24,829 nucleotides of DNA from Actinomycetes bacterium (GCA_023429565.1 JAEZDJ010000099.1:1-24829), one strand, 5' to 3'. Positions 14,210 through 22,598 are shown, counted from the stretch's first letter. A program made the numbers and translations. The notes: a model not told the origin generated them from the letters alone.

Positions 14210-15139
14210 ATGGCTGCTGACCTCACTCCCCTCGATGAGGGGCTGCTCGCGCAAATCGCAAACATTCACGGCATGCCGAAAGGCGCGTTCAACATCCGCA
14301 AAGATGGACGTCTCGTCGAACGCCACTCCTCTGCGAACATTGAGATCGAGACAAAAAGCGACAACCCCGGAATCGACATCCGCATCGCTCCCGGAACAAA
14401 AGGAGAGACGGTGTTCATCCCCGTCATCGTCACACAGTCAGGACTCAAGGACGTCGTATACAACACGTTTTACATCGGCGACGAGTGCGATGTCACCATC
14501 ATCGCCGGCTGCGGCATCCACAACGAAAGCCATGAGGCCTCCGAACACGACGGCATCCACACGTTTTACTGCGGCAAGGGAAGTCACGTCAAGTACGTCG
14601 AGAAACACTACGGTGAAGGCTCTGGCTCTGGCGACCGCGTCTTGAACCCGGTGACCAAAGTGTATTTGGAGGAAGGCTCCCTCTGTGAGATGGAAATGGT
14701 CCAGCTGCGAGGCGTGACGTCAACCGTACGAGACACCGATGCCGAGCTCGGGCGTGGCGCAAAACTCATATTGACCGAAAAGTTGCTGACGCACGACAGC
14801 CAGAAGGCGACCTCGAACATGAGGATCGAACTGCAGGGCGACGACTCCAGCGTGCAGGTCATTTCGCGTAGCGTCGCCCAAGACAAATCGGAGCAGGTGT
14901 TCAATCCCCTCGTCATCGGAAAAGCCGCCTGTCGAGGCCATGTTCAGTGCGATGCCATCATCATGGGCAACTCGAAGGTGACCGCCATCCCCGGCATCGA
15001 GGCGGCAAACGAGAACGCCCTGCTCGTGCATGAGGCAGCCATCGGCAAGATAGCGGGAGACCAGATAACCAAGCTCATGACTCTCGGACTGAACGAGGAG
15101 GAGGCAGAACAGGAGATCCTCGAGGACTTCCTGAACTGA
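14210..15139 (+). CDS. sufB: SufB/SufD-type Fe-S cluster scaffold protein
   Basis: The product is 309 residues from ATG 14210, preceded by AAGGAG nine bases away. It is shorter than classical SufB (about 470-480 residues) and matches the short SufB/D-type proteins found as the sole scaffold in two-gene SUF operons. The middle is beta-helix-like with repeating strands (CDVTIIAGCGIHN, SHVKYVEKHYGEG, SLCEMEMVQLRG). The C-terminus has the family's conserved segment VHEAAIGKIAGDQITKLMTLGLNEEEAEQEIL. It would form a homodimer capped by two SufC copies. TTGACA occurs at 14167-14172 in the gap after sufC but without a fitting -10, so both genes are probably read from upstream. Calling it sufB rather than sufD follows from it being the only copy here. 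Confidence 0.88.
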   Translation: MAADLTPLDEGLLAQIANIHGMPKGAFNIRKDGRLVERHSSANIEIETKSDNPGIDIRIAPGTKGETVFIPVIVTQSGLKDVVYNTFYIGDECDVTIIAGCGIHNESHEASEHDGIHTFYCGKGSHVKYVEKHYGEGSGSGDRVLNPVTKVYLEEGSLCEMEMVQLRGVTSTVRDTDAELGRGAKLILTEKLLTHDSQKATSNMRIELQGDDSSVQVISRSVAQDKSEQVFNPLVIGKAACRGHVQCDAIIMGNSKVTAIPGIEAANENALLVHEAAIGKIAGDQITKLMTLGLNEEEAEQEILEDFLN

Positions 15140-15162
15140 GCGACGCGGGCTATCAGTTCAGG
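15130..15162. terminator. Bidirectional hairpin containing both stop codons of convergent genes
   Basis: CCTGAACTGA (15130-15139) and TCAGTTCAGG (15153-15162) form a perfect 10 bp stem with a 13-base loop. The left arm is the last two codons plus stop of sufB (CTG AAC TGA); the right arm is the same for the convergent binding protein. It can fold in transcripts from either side. No T-run is present. Confidence 0.55.
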
Positions 15163-16118
15163 GTCTGGGAGGTGCTCGCGCCCGTCGACGCAGTTGCCGC
15201 CGCCTGATTGCCTGTCGACACGTCGGCCGTCTCCTCGTCGGCCGAATCGTCACTCGTCGACGCCGTTGACGAGGAACCGGAAGACTTGGCGGCTGCCGTC
15301 AGCGGGACGTTCGAGAGGTCAAGGGCCGTTCCCAGCCATTTCGTCTCAATGACTGAAATGATGCCGTTGTCGACCAGAGCGGACACGGCCTCGGAAATCG
15401 CCTGCTTGAGGTCAGTGTTGGAATCGAGCACGCCCACGCAATAGCCGCTTGGCTGTTGCAGCAAGGCGATAATGGAAGCCTCGTCCCCAGCATTTTTTGC
15501 AGCGTAGGTTCCGATAACGGCGTCGGCTGCAACATATTCGACCGCGCCGGATTCAAGCGAAGAGAAAGCGCTCTTGAGGTCGTTCGTGGGAGTGAGCGCA
15601 GAATCGCCGAACTCGTTCGTCACCGCCCAAGAACTCGTAGAGGAAACCTGTGCAGCTATCTCAGGGGAAGACGATTCCGTTGGAACGGAGGCGCTGGACG
15701 AAGAGGCAAAAAGGGCCACGCTCGTCTCCAGATAGGGATCTGACTTCCAAAACGTCGCATCGGAGTCAGATTTCTTGACACCCACGACGACGTCGACCTT
15801 GTTGCTTTCGAGCGCGCTTTCCGGATCGGATCCCACGTCGACCATTTCCAGCTTGAGACCCAAGCTGTCCGCCAACGCCGCAGCGATGTCCACATCGATT
15901 CCGGCCGTCTTGCTGGACCCCTGCGGCTGAGCAGAGAACGGCGCATTGTCCATGTCGAGTCCGACGCGCAGCGTACCCTCCTTGCCGATGGCAGGAGTGG
16001 AGAGCACCGGGCTCTTCTCGGGCGGGGTATAACTCTCTTGGGACGAGCACCCTGTGAGTCCGACCAGCGTTAATGCGGTCGCAACACAGCAGGACACCAG
16101 CGTTTTCAGACGCTTCAT
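15153..16118 (-). CDS. Amino-acid-type ABC transporter substrate-binding lipoprotein
   Basis: The product is 321 residues from ATG 16118, which has GGAGG ten bases before; an ATG at 16148 is in frame but has only a weak site. The signal peptide ends in lipobox LTGC (Cys24). The mature protein follows the SBP_bac_3 pattern: GTLRVGLDMDNAPFSA, AGIDVDIAAALADSLGLKLEMVDV, KVDVVVGV, then the second lobe and ISVIETKWLG. The last ~45 residues are a Ser/Thr/Ala/Asp-rich tail (SSGSSSTASTSDDSADEET...), unusual for the family and possibly a flexible or glycosylated extension. A similar Ser-rich insert lies in the middle (FASSSSASVPTESSSPE). No permease or ATPase gene is adjacent. The ligand is probably an amino acid but cannot be read from sequence. 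Confidence 0.88.
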   Translation of the reverse strand: MKRLKTLVSCCVATALTLVGLTGCSSQESYTPPEKSPVLSTPAIGKEGTLRVGLDMDNAPFSAQPQGSSKTAGIDVDIAAALADSLGLKLEMVDVGSDPESALESNKVDVVVGVKKSDSDATFWKSDPYLETSVALFASSSSASVPTESSSPEIAAQVSSTSSWAVTNEFGDSALTPTNDLKSAFSSLESGAVEYVAADAVIGTYAAKNAGDEASIIALLQQPSGYCVGVLDSNTDLKQAISEAVSALVDNGIISVIETKWLGTALDLSNVPLTAAAKSSGSSSTASTSDDSADEETADVSTGNQAAATASTGASTSQTLN

Positions 16119-16625
16119 AGTCGGTGTGCCTCCATCTACCGGATTCATCTCGTTGCGCTTCCCTCGACTGACCTAGTTTTTGCCCCCACACTCGCGCACC
16201 GGGGCTGAGCTTGCACCTTCACCCTCTCGCCCGCCGCGGCATCTTGCCGCGAAGATCACAGTTTCCGAGCGGTGCGACTTACTTCTAGGATGCGCCATGA
16301 TCGCCGCCAGTCGCCTGCCGGCTTACGTGGATCCCTTTGACCGCATCTGTCATGGACTTGGGAATAAACCCGCAACTACAGACCCGAAAGAAGCGCACTT
16401 AAGTGTACCAGATCGAAGAATAGCCCGGAAGAACGTGCGCAGAATCGGCAATAATCGCGCAGCCTCCCCGTCCCTCAACGTGAGCGCATCGCGTCGCCCG
16501 CGACGGGCATCCGACAAGCGCATCTCAGAGGACGGACAGGATCAGCTGGATCGCCGCGAGATCAAGGCGGTCATGCGCTGGACCCACGCGATGGATCCGC
16601 TTGCCGGACAATCTAAGATGGCACC
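16119..16625. other. Intergenic region between divergent binding protein and comF-like genes
   Basis: About 500 bases without a convincing gene. It holds a perfect 7 bp hairpin, CGCGGCA-TCT-TGCCGCG (16235-16251), and a 10 bp palindrome CACTTAAGTG (16396-16405) that could be an operator. A plus-strand open frame here (from 16180) overlaps the comF-like start and looks non-coding. No clear consensus promoter was found for either gene. Confidence 0.4.
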
Positions 16626-17393
16626 ATGCCCGCATTTCCCGACATATCCGCCCCGCAAAGCTCCACTTCGTCGACCGCGCGCGCCTATGCGAGGCTCATC
16701 GGGGAAGCCGTGGCTGAGACGCTTTGGCCGACGCGTTGTGCCCTTTGCGATGTGCCCGGCGCCGTGCTCTGTCCCTCATGCCGGCTGAGACTCCCCTTCA
16801 TCGACCAATGCCGCGCCTGTCCGCGCTGCGGCGCTCCGTTCGGGCGCGTCCAATGCACCGAATGCAACGGCATCATGCTCGCCGCATCCGGGCGCGAGGC
16901 GCTTCCCTTCGACGGGTGCGTCTGTGCGACAGCTTTCGACGAGACGGCCGCTCGCGTGGTTCGCACCTGGAAGGACGCGGGCGAACGACGCCTCAAGGGA
17001 GACATGGCCGACCTCATGGCGGCGGCCGTCCCGCCGGAATGGCTTCGCAACCTGTCAGCCGTCGTGTGTGTTCCCGCATCGGGCTCGGCCCTCAGGCAAC
17101 GGGGGTTCGATCACGGCCAGCTGCTCGGTGCCGCCGTCGCGGATCGGCTCGGCTTGCCGTGCGCCCCTGCGCTGGCCCGGCCACGCAGCGCCGATCAGCG
17201 GCAGCTGGGGCGCAGGGCGCGGCTTTCGAACACGTCCGGCCGTTTCATGGCCCTTCCCGGAGCAAGCGTGCCCAAGTCCGTGTTGCTCGTTGACGACGTC
17301 TACACCACCGGCGCCACCCTTTTCAGCGCCTGCGACGCACTCCGGGACGCGCAGGTCCAAACGATCCGCTGCGTGACGTTTGCCCGAGTCTAG
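16626..17393 (+). CDS. ComF family phosphoribosyltransferase-like protein
   Basis: The product is 255 residues. The N-terminal zinc-binding part has Cys pairs at 38/41, 49/52, 65/68 and 77/80 (CALCDVPGAVLCPSC, CPRCGAPF, CTEC). The C-terminal half is a type I phosphoribosyltransferase fold with SVLLVDDVYTTGAT (218-231) as the PRPP-binding loop and LRQRGFDHG as a second family motif. ComF proteins assist DNA uptake in competent species, probably moving single-stranded DNA in the cytosol; in many non-competent bacteria the role is unclear. No other com genes are here. No ribosome site precedes the ATG, and TAAGAT (16614-16619) stands 6 bases before it, so the mRNA may be leaderless. It is convergent with the glycosyltransferase gene. 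Confidence 0.9.
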   Translation: MPAFPDISAPQSSTSSTARAYARLIGEAVAETLWPTRCALCDVPGAVLCPSCRLRLPFIDQCRACPRCGAPFGRVQCTECNGIMLAASGREALPFDGCVCATAFDETAARVVRTWKDAGERRLKGDMADLMAAAVPPEWLRNLSAVVCVPASGSALRQRGFDHGQLLGAAVADRLGLPCAPALARPRSADQRQLGRRARLSNTSGRFMALPGASVPKSVLLVDDVYTTGATLFSACDALRDAQVQTIRCVTFARV

Positions 17394-17519
17394 AAAATCG
17401 GCGGAAGGAAGCTCCGGCCGGCCAGGCCCTCAAGGCGATCCGAGAAAGTCGCCGCATCCTTCAAACGCCGGGTGAGCCGCGAACGGAAGCCGGAGAGTCG
17501 CAGGAAAAGCAGGGTCCCT

Positions 17520-18845
17520 CTAGATGATGCGTTCGCGCTCTCTGTCGGCAGCGGCGTCGGAGAATTCGGTGACGTCAACCGAGATGCTGTGCTGGATGGG
17601 CTTCCATCTGCATTTTTTCACAAGAGCGACCAGTGCGATAGGAACATAGGTCAGCATGAAGAACGGGAAGGTGAACATGTAGCGCACCTTTTTTGCCGTG
17701 GTGGATCGGATGGAATCCCACTCGACGAAGGTGGTGAGCACGCCGAACATGAACATGAAGACCATGTAGTTGAACAGGCAGAAAAAAATGGACGAGACGG
17801 ATGAGGCTATCATGATGCCCGTCGACATCATGCCCGTGGCGGCCAGCACGACGATAATAGTGTTGAACAGCACTGACACGATGGTGAGCAGCATGCCGGG
17901 CGCGATGGTCATGAGCATGTCGTAGCAAGCGAAACGTGCGCCTCGGGGGTTGACCGCAATTCCCTTCACCAAGCGAGCACCATAGTGCCAAAACACTTGG
18001 TAGAAACCTTTTGCCCAGCGAAAGCGCTGATTCCACGAGTCGCGGAACGTGATGGGCTGCTCGTCGTAGAGGATGGCCGTCGGCGTGTAGCTGATGCGGG
18101 TGCCCTCAAGGATGCTGTTCGTGGAAAACTCGATGTCCTCGGTGAGAAGGTGCCATTTCCAGCCCCCATGCTTTTCGATGACGTCCGCCGCGATGAAAAA
18201 ACCGGTGCCTGACACGGCGCAGCTCGTGTTGAGCGTGAGGCGAGCCTGGTTGAGGAACTTGGCTTCGCGCAGGAACCACACGGCATACCCGGCAGAAATC
18301 CAATTGGAATCGTAATTCTTGGAGTTGCGATAGCTGGTCGATGCCTTGGCGCCGTTGTCGAACGTCTTGTTCATCTCACGGAAGTAGTTCACGTCGAGCA
18401 CATTGTCGGCGTCGAATACAAAGAAGGCCTCATATCCCCGATCGCCATAATGCTCGCGAATGCACTGAAATCCATAATCCAGCGCATAGCCCTTCCCCAC
18501 GTCCTTTTGGTTAAAACGGGGAAACACGGTGGCACCAGCCTCACGCGCGACCTGAGCCGTGGCATCGGTGCAATTGTCGGCAACGACAAAGACGTCGATA
18601 AGCTCCGACGGATAGTTCTGAACCTTGATTGAGTGGATGAGGTCTCCGATGACGGCGCTCTCGTTGCGAGCCGAGATCACGACGGCGTAGCGATGGTTCC
18701 TCTTTGCCGACAGCTCCTTCGGCTTGCGAGTCAAGACCACAAACACGTAGTAAAGCTGATAGGTATAGCAAATGCTGAATGTCAGGAACACGCAGAAGTT
18801 AAAAATATCCACGAACGATATCTGCGAAAAAAACTGGTCGAACAC
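17520..18845 (-). CDS. Membrane glycosyltransferase family 2 (processive type)
   Basis: The product is 441 residues from GTG 18845, chosen because GAAGGAG precedes it by five bases. The N-terminus has one membrane helix (residues ~12-38). The catalytic domain carries the processive GT2 motifs: VVADNCTDAT (Asp near 90), FDADN (145-149), TED (235-237) and QRFRW (273-277, the QxxRW box). At least three more helices follow, from ~313 to the C-terminus. This is the layout of cellulose/hyaluronan synthase-like enzymes and of bacterial beta-glycan or glycolipid synthases. The sugar cannot be told from sequence. It is a single-gene unit with its own promoter upstream. Confidence 0.9.
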   Translation of the reverse strand: MFDQFFSQISFVDIFNFCVFLTFSICYTYQLYYVFVVLTRKPKELSAKRNHRYAVVISARNESAVIGDLIHSIKVQNYPSELIDVFVVADNCTDATAQVAREAGATVFPRFNQKDVGKGYALDYGFQCIREHYGDRGYEAFFVFDADNVLDVNYFREMNKTFDNGAKASTSYRNSKNYDSNWISAGYAVWFLREAKFLNQARLTLNTSCAVSGTGFFIAADVIEKHGGWKWHLLTEDIEFSTNSILEGTRISYTPTAILYDEQPITFRDSWNQRFRWAKGFYQVFWHYGARLVKGIAVNPRGARFACYDMLMTIAPGMLLTIVSVLFNTIIVVLAATGMMSTGIMIASSVSSIFFCLFNYMVFMFMFGVLTTFVEWDSIRSTTAKKVRYMFTFPFFMLTYVPIALVALVKKCRWKPIQHSISVDVTEFSDAAADRERERII

Positions 18846-18994
18846 CTTCACTCCTTCGTTAGGCCGCGCACCCCGCATGCAGCCCTGCCCCGCACGCAGC
18901 CACATCTGCCGAGCGCGTGCCGTACCCGGCGATGCCAGTGCCCACGCTTCTTCCTCTTCTGAACCCTCTCAAAAGCGTATTGCAGGCTGCAGTG

Positions 18995-19025
18995 ATTATA
19001 GCCTCTGGGCGACCGCTCAGTTCAA
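18995..19025 (-). promoter_or_regulatory. Probable promoter of the glycosyltransferase gene
   Basis: On the minus strand TTGAAC (19025-19020) is followed after 19 bases by a perfect TATAAT (19000-18995). The spacing is a little long. The predicted start near 18988 leaves a leader of about 140 bases before GTG 18845. Confidence 0.45.
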
Positions 19026-19192
19026 CAATAGGTCCTTTCGTTACCGTTTCCACCGAGACAGCCGTTATAAAACACCCATTTTCACAAAGGTTCTGCATAT
19101 GAACTTCACAACTTTCAAGCCCGACGCCGCAGCGAACCGGGGCGGTTCCGGCCAGCCGAGACGATCCGCCCCGTCGTTGGAGCCATCGATCC

Positions 19193-19229
19193 AGCGTGCT
19201 CCCCCGCCTTCGGACAAGGCGAGCACGCT
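19193..19229 (+). promoter_or_regulatory. Two-part hairpin in the possible ahcY leader
   Basis: AGCGTGC (19193-19199) pairs with GCACGCT (19223-19229), and CGCCTT (19205-19210) with AAGGCG (19216-19221), leaving a 5-base loop and an internal bulge. It lies about 150 bases before the ahcY start. It is either a terminator/attenuator without a T-run or part of a structured leader. Confidence 0.4.
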
Positions 19230-19378
19230 TTCGTCAGCCCCTGCCGACAGGGAAATCCGTTCCGTCCGTTTTATGAAACCCATCGGCGCAAACGCACACG
19301 GTCAGGGCTGGTGTGATACGCTTCAACCACTTCGACGAACACCATTCAGCACCATCGAATTGCCTTGGAGGCCGCCCC

Positions 19379-20644
19379 ATGCCCGAAAACTATGACATCA
19401 AAGACATCACCTTGGCCGACGCCGGCCTCGCCCGCATCCTCTGGGCCGACCGCGACATGCCGGTGCTCGCGTCGATCCGCGAGCGCTTCGAGCGCGAAAA
19501 GCCTTTGGACGGCATTCGCATCGGCGCATGCATGCACGTGACTACCGAAACGGCAAACCTGATGCGCGCGCTTGCCGCATCGGGAGCGCAGGTGACGCTC
19601 TGCGCGTCCAACCCCCTGTCGACCCAGGACGACACAGCCGCCTCCCTCGTGCGCGACTTCGGCATCGACGTCCACGCCATCGCCGGCGAGGACATGGAGA
19701 CCTATGGCCGGCACATCGAGGCAGTCATCTCCACCAACCCCCAGATCATCATGGACGACGGAGCCGACCTCGACACCGCGCTGCACACCACCTTCACCGA
19801 CAAGCTGGAACACGTCGTGGGCGGCACGGAGGAAACCACCACGGGAGTGGTGCGCCTCATGTCTATGGCAGCTGAAGGAACGCTTGCCTACCCCGTGTTC
19901 AACATCAACGATGCCAACACGAAGCATTGCTTCGACAACCATTACGGCACCGGACAGAGCACCCTCGACGGCATCGTGCGCGCCACCAACCGCCTGCTCT
20001 GCGGGCGCACCATCGTCATCTCCGGCTACGGATACTGCGGGAGCGGGCTTGCACTGCGGGCCAAGGGCATGGGCATGAACGTCATCGTGTGCGAAGTGGA
20101 CCCGCTGAAGGCTCTGGAAGCCCACATGGAAGGCCATCGGGTCATGAAGGCCGAGGAGGCCGCCAAACATGCCGACGTGTGGGTGACGGTCACGGGCAAC
20201 TGCAAGGTTGTCGACGGCCCCGCATTCGAGAACATGAAGGACGGCGCCATCATCTGCAACTCCGGACACTTCGACTCCGAGATCAACATCGATTGGCTTA
20301 GAACCCATGCGACCAAGGTTGAGGAGATCAAGCCTCTCGTGGAAGAATATACGTTGCCCGACGGCCGCACCGTCATCGTGCTCGCCCAGGGGCGTCTAGT
20401 GAACCTGTCGTGCGCCGAGGGCCACCCGGCATCGGTCATGGACATGAGCTTTGCGAACCAGGCCCTCGCCGCCGAATATCTGTTCCAGCATGCGGGCGAG
20501 CTGGAAAACAAGGTGTACGACGTGCCCTCCGCCATCGACGACGGCGTGGCCCGCGTGAAGCTTGAGACCCTGGGAGTGACCATAGACACCCTCACCGACG
20601 AGCAAGTCGCGTACATGGGCTCCTGGAATTTCGCCCAGGCGTAG
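19379..20644 (+). CDS. ahcY: Adenosylhomocysteinase (S-adenosylhomocysteine hydrolase)
   Basis: The product is 421 residues from ATG 19379, which has TTGGAGG seven bases before; an in-frame ATG at 19313 lacks a site. It splits S-adenosylhomocysteine into adenosine and homocysteine with bound NAD, recycling the by-product of methylation. Family landmarks: GACMHVTTETANLMRAL, DDGADL, GGTEETTTGVVRL, FNINDANTKHCFDNHYGTGQS, the NAD loop VISGYGYCGSGLA, CNSGHFDSEINIDWL and the C-terminal LAQGRLVNLSCAEGHPASVMDMSFANQALAAEYL. Length is normal for the short bacterial form. It is a single gene, ending at a hairpin shared with the convergent pentapeptide-repeat gene. Identification is secure. Confidence 0.97.
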   Translation: MPENYDIKDITLADAGLARILWADRDMPVLASIRERFEREKPLDGIRIGACMHVTTETANLMRALAASGAQVTLCASNPLSTQDDTAASLVRDFGIDVHAIAGEDMETYGRHIEAVISTNPQIIMDDGADLDTALHTTFTDKLEHVVGGTEETTTGVVRLMSMAAEGTLAYPVFNINDANTKHCFDNHYGTGQSTLDGIVRATNRLLCGRTIVISGYGYCGSGLALRAKGMGMNVIVCEVDPLKALEAHMEGHRVMKAEEAAKHADVWVTVTGNCKVVDGPAFENMKDGAIICNSGHFDSEINIDWLRTHATKVEEIKPLVEEYTLPDGRTVIVLAQGRLVNLSCAEGHPASVMDMSFANQALAAEYLFQHAGELENKVYDVPSAIDDGVARVKLETLGVTIDTLTDEQVAYMGSWNFAQA

Positions 20645-20662
20645 AGAAGACGTCGCCACGAT

Positions 20663-20697
20663 GCCGCTGGGTGCCCGCGGGACGGGTGCTCAGCGGC
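20663..20697. terminator. Hairpin between convergent ahcY and pentapeptide-repeat genes
   Basis: GCCGCTG (20663-20669) pairs with CAGCGGC (20691-20697), and the stem extends inward through G-T wobbles to CCC/GGG, giving about 14 pairs around a 7-base loop. It starts 18 bases after the ahcY stop and touches the stop of the convergent gene, so it may end both transcripts. There is no T-run. Confidence 0.5.
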
Positions 20698-21378
20698 TCA
20701 GCTTTCGACGATCACGCCAAGCCGCTGAGCTATGCCGGCAGCTTGATACAAGTCCATGGTGGAGCCTCGCAATTCCCCCATGGCGTCGGACAACACGATG
20801 TCCGCCAGCTGGCATGACGTCAAATCGATGCCAAGAAGGTCAGTGCGAAAGAAGCTGGTGCCGACGAACCGCACGTCATCCAATGACACTCTCTTGAGTC
20901 GGGCCTCAACGATGTCGGCATGCGAGAAATCGCTTGCAGCGACAAAAACATCCTCCAACCTCGCCTTTGCGAACGACGCATATGAACAGGTGGAATCACG
21001 CATGTCAATCAACCCGAGGGACGCTTCGCGAAAATCCGCACCGGTGAACTTGCACGAGGCAAACGTGCATCGCGTGAAGCTGGACTCGGAGAAGTCGCAG
21101 CCCGAAAACGCGACATCCGTGAAAACAGCCTTGGAGAAGTCGCAGCTGCCATACGAGCACCGCTCGACACGCGACCTCTCGACCTCAAGGGACGCGAAGT
21201 CGGCCCGAGAGCTCGCATCGCCCACGACGTGAACGTGCGAGACCGTCAGGTCGCCATCGTTGAACTGGGCAATCCATTCCGAAAAGCCCTCGACCTCCGC
21301 CAGCTCTTCGGGGATGGCGCATCGTGGCGCACCCCCTGCTCGAATCATCGGCATTTCGCCATCGTTTCCTCTCCCCAT
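20698..21378 (-). CDS. Pentapeptide-repeat protein
   Basis: The product is 226 residues from ATG 21378; ATG 21354 is an alternative, and the frame stays open to 21516. From about residue 65 it shows pentapeptide repeats with A/C/S-(D/N/S/T)-(L/F)-x-x: CDFSK AVFTD VAFSG CDFSE SSFTR CTFAS CKFTG ADFRE ASLGL, then ASFAK ARLED, SDFSH ADIVE ARLKR. Such repeats fold as a right-handed four-sided beta helix. Some members mimic DNA and bind gyrase (Qnr/MfpA type); many have no known job. An N-terminal segment of about 60 residues and a short helical C-terminus (DLYQAAGIAQRLGVIVE) flank the helix. It follows the ABC permease gene by 47 bases and is likely co-transcribed with it. Confidence 0.8.
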   Translation of the reverse strand: MGRGNDGEMPMIRAGGAPRCAIPEELAEVEGFSEWIAQFNDGDLTVSHVHVVGDASSRADFASLEVERSRVERCSYGSCDFSKAVFTDVAFSGCDFSESSFTRCTFASCKFTGADFREASLGLIDMRDSTCSYASFAKARLEDVFVAASDFSHADIVEARLKRVSLDDVRFVGTSFFRTDLLGIDLTSCQLADIVLSDAMGELRGSTMDLYQAAGIAQRLGVIVES

Positions 21379-21425
21379 TCCGCATTCGCGTCTCGAGCGC
21401 CGCAGCCGCCAACGGCTCCATGCCC

Positions 21426-22598
21426 CTATCGGGCAAACATGAGCCGCTCGCTGCCGAACATGCGCTGGAGCACGGCGATGCCGACGGCCGCGGCGGCCAC
21501 GTTGCTGACGACGCACAGCGCCACATTCAGCGGCTGGAAGTCAAAGGTGAGTATACCAATCATGCACTGCACGCTGTTGTAGAGGGGAATGAGATAATAG
21601 GCCGCATCCGTCTTCGCGTCACCGAACATTCCCAAAAGGCCCACGCCCACCACGACAATCATGAGCGGAGTCAGGTACAGCTGCGCTTCCTTCGTCGTCT
21701 TCGCCAGCGCGGAAACAAGGGCGATGAGCACTACCATCACGAGGGTCGTCGAAAGGATGACGAGGACAAGCGGCACATATTCCGACGGGCCGTACACATT
21801 GATGTCCATCTGCCCCTGCATGAGGTTGGACAATCCTGCAACGATGCCGGCAGCGCTGGAAATGGCTATGGCAAGACCGATGAGGGCAAGCGCAAGGACC
21901 TTCCCCAGTGCGATGTCGCTCCGTCGAACAGGCGCCGCCAGCAAAGTCGCCATCGTGCCTCGCTCCTTTTCTCCCGCAACGGACTCGGCAGCAACGGACA
22001 TGCAACCAGTAAACAGCAGCACGAGCAGAAGCATGGGAAAAATGGAAACGATGAAGGTCGCAGTGCGGTCCTTCGCATCGGAGACGTCGTAAGCCGCCTC
22101 CCCCGCGTTCACATCGAAACGATTTGACAGCGACGACTCGTAGTCGTTCAGCGCGGAGCTCAACGCCGCATACGCATTCGCAGAGGCGGTGTCGGAGGAG
22201 TCGAAGAAGATTTCCACCTGCGGCGCACGCACCCCAGAAGCGGGATCGTATGCCGCCACTGCCTGGTCAAACCCTTCGGGGAACACCACGTAGGCGTTCA
22301 CGTCTCCTGCCGCAATGCGGTCTCTGACGTCATCATTCGCGGGAAGCCCCTCCGCCGGTTCAATCTCAATGCCCGCCGCGGAAGCCATGCCCTCGATGCT
22401 GGCGGGCAGATTGACCGCCGCCACCTTCGGCGCTTCTGCTCCCTCATCTCCAAACATGCCCGTCAAGGCGCTTCCCATGACCGACCACATCAGAAATATT
22501 AGCAGGCCCGGCAACACGATGGCAGTGAAGGCAGATACCTTGTTGCTGAAGAATCTTACCAATTCTTTCTTTGCTATGGCGATGACGTTGCTCTTCAT
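21426..22598 (-). CDS. ABC-2 type permease (NatB-like)
   Basis: The product is 390 residues with the ABC2_membrane_3 layout: a basic N-terminus (KKELVRFFSNK), helix 1 (residues ~24-46), a large extracytoplasmic domain (~50-185), then five helices from ~188 to 375. The large outer loop carries FPEGFDQAVAAYDPASGVRAPQVEIFFDSSDTAS, and GEKERGTMATLLAAPVRRSDI follows the second helix, the coupling-helix motif of the NatB/YhaP family. NatAB exports Na+ in Bacillus; related pairs export other substrates including peptides, so the cargo here is open. The ATG overlaps the stop of the ATPase gene by four bases, so both are made together. Confidence 0.88.
   Translation of the reverse strand: MKSNVIAIAKKELVRFFSNKVSAFTAIVLPGLLIFLMWSVMGSALTGMFGDEGAEAPKVAAVNLPASIEGMASAAGIEIEPAEGLPANDDVRDRIAAGDVNAYVVFPEGFDQAVAAYDPASGVRAPQVEIFFDSSDTASANAYAALSSALNDYESSLSNRFDVNAGEAAYDVSDAKDRTATFIVSIFPMLLLVLLFTGCMSVAAESVAGEKERGTMATLLAAPVRRSDIALGKVLALALIGLAIAISSAAGIVAGLSNLMQGQMDINVYGPSEYVPLVLVILSTTLVMVVLIALVSALAKTTKEAQLYLTPLMIVVVGVGLLGMFGDAKTDAAYYLIPLYNSVQCMIGILTFDFQPLNVALCVVSNVAAAAVGIAVLQRMFGSERLMFAR

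Larger units (their letters stand above)
18846..19378. other. Intergenic region upstream of ahcY
   Basis: About 530 bases between divergent genes. The left part holds the glycosyltransferase promoter and leader. The right part is a long possible ahcY leader with a strong hairpin (19193-19229) and a smaller one, CCCTG-CCGA-CAGGG (19238-19251). A TATAAA around 19068-19073 could be a plus-strand -10, without a good -35 at normal spacing. A plus-strand open frame crosses the region but has no ribosome site and no recognisable content. Confidence 0.4.

Noticed and set aside
16360..16400. CCCGCAACTACAG, reminiscent of the cobalamin riboswitch core
   Set aside because: The other conserved boxes (the B12 box and its partners) are not found, and neither neighbour is clearly a B12 gene.
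16180..16788. 202-codon plus-strand frame before and over the ComF-like start
   Set aside because: Arg/Pro-rich, no ribosome site, overlaps the secure ComF frame.
19026..19378. SAH riboswitch expected before ahcY
   Set aside because: The conserved core motif was not recognised by eye; kept only as an open question.
18772..19395. 207-codon plus-strand frame upstream of ahcY
   Set aside because: It covers the glycosyltransferase promoter and leader, has no ribosome site and no recognisable domain.
19346..20308. 320-codon minus-strand open frame inside ahcY
   Set aside because: Antisense shadow with Val/Gly/His-rich composition; ahcY is certain.
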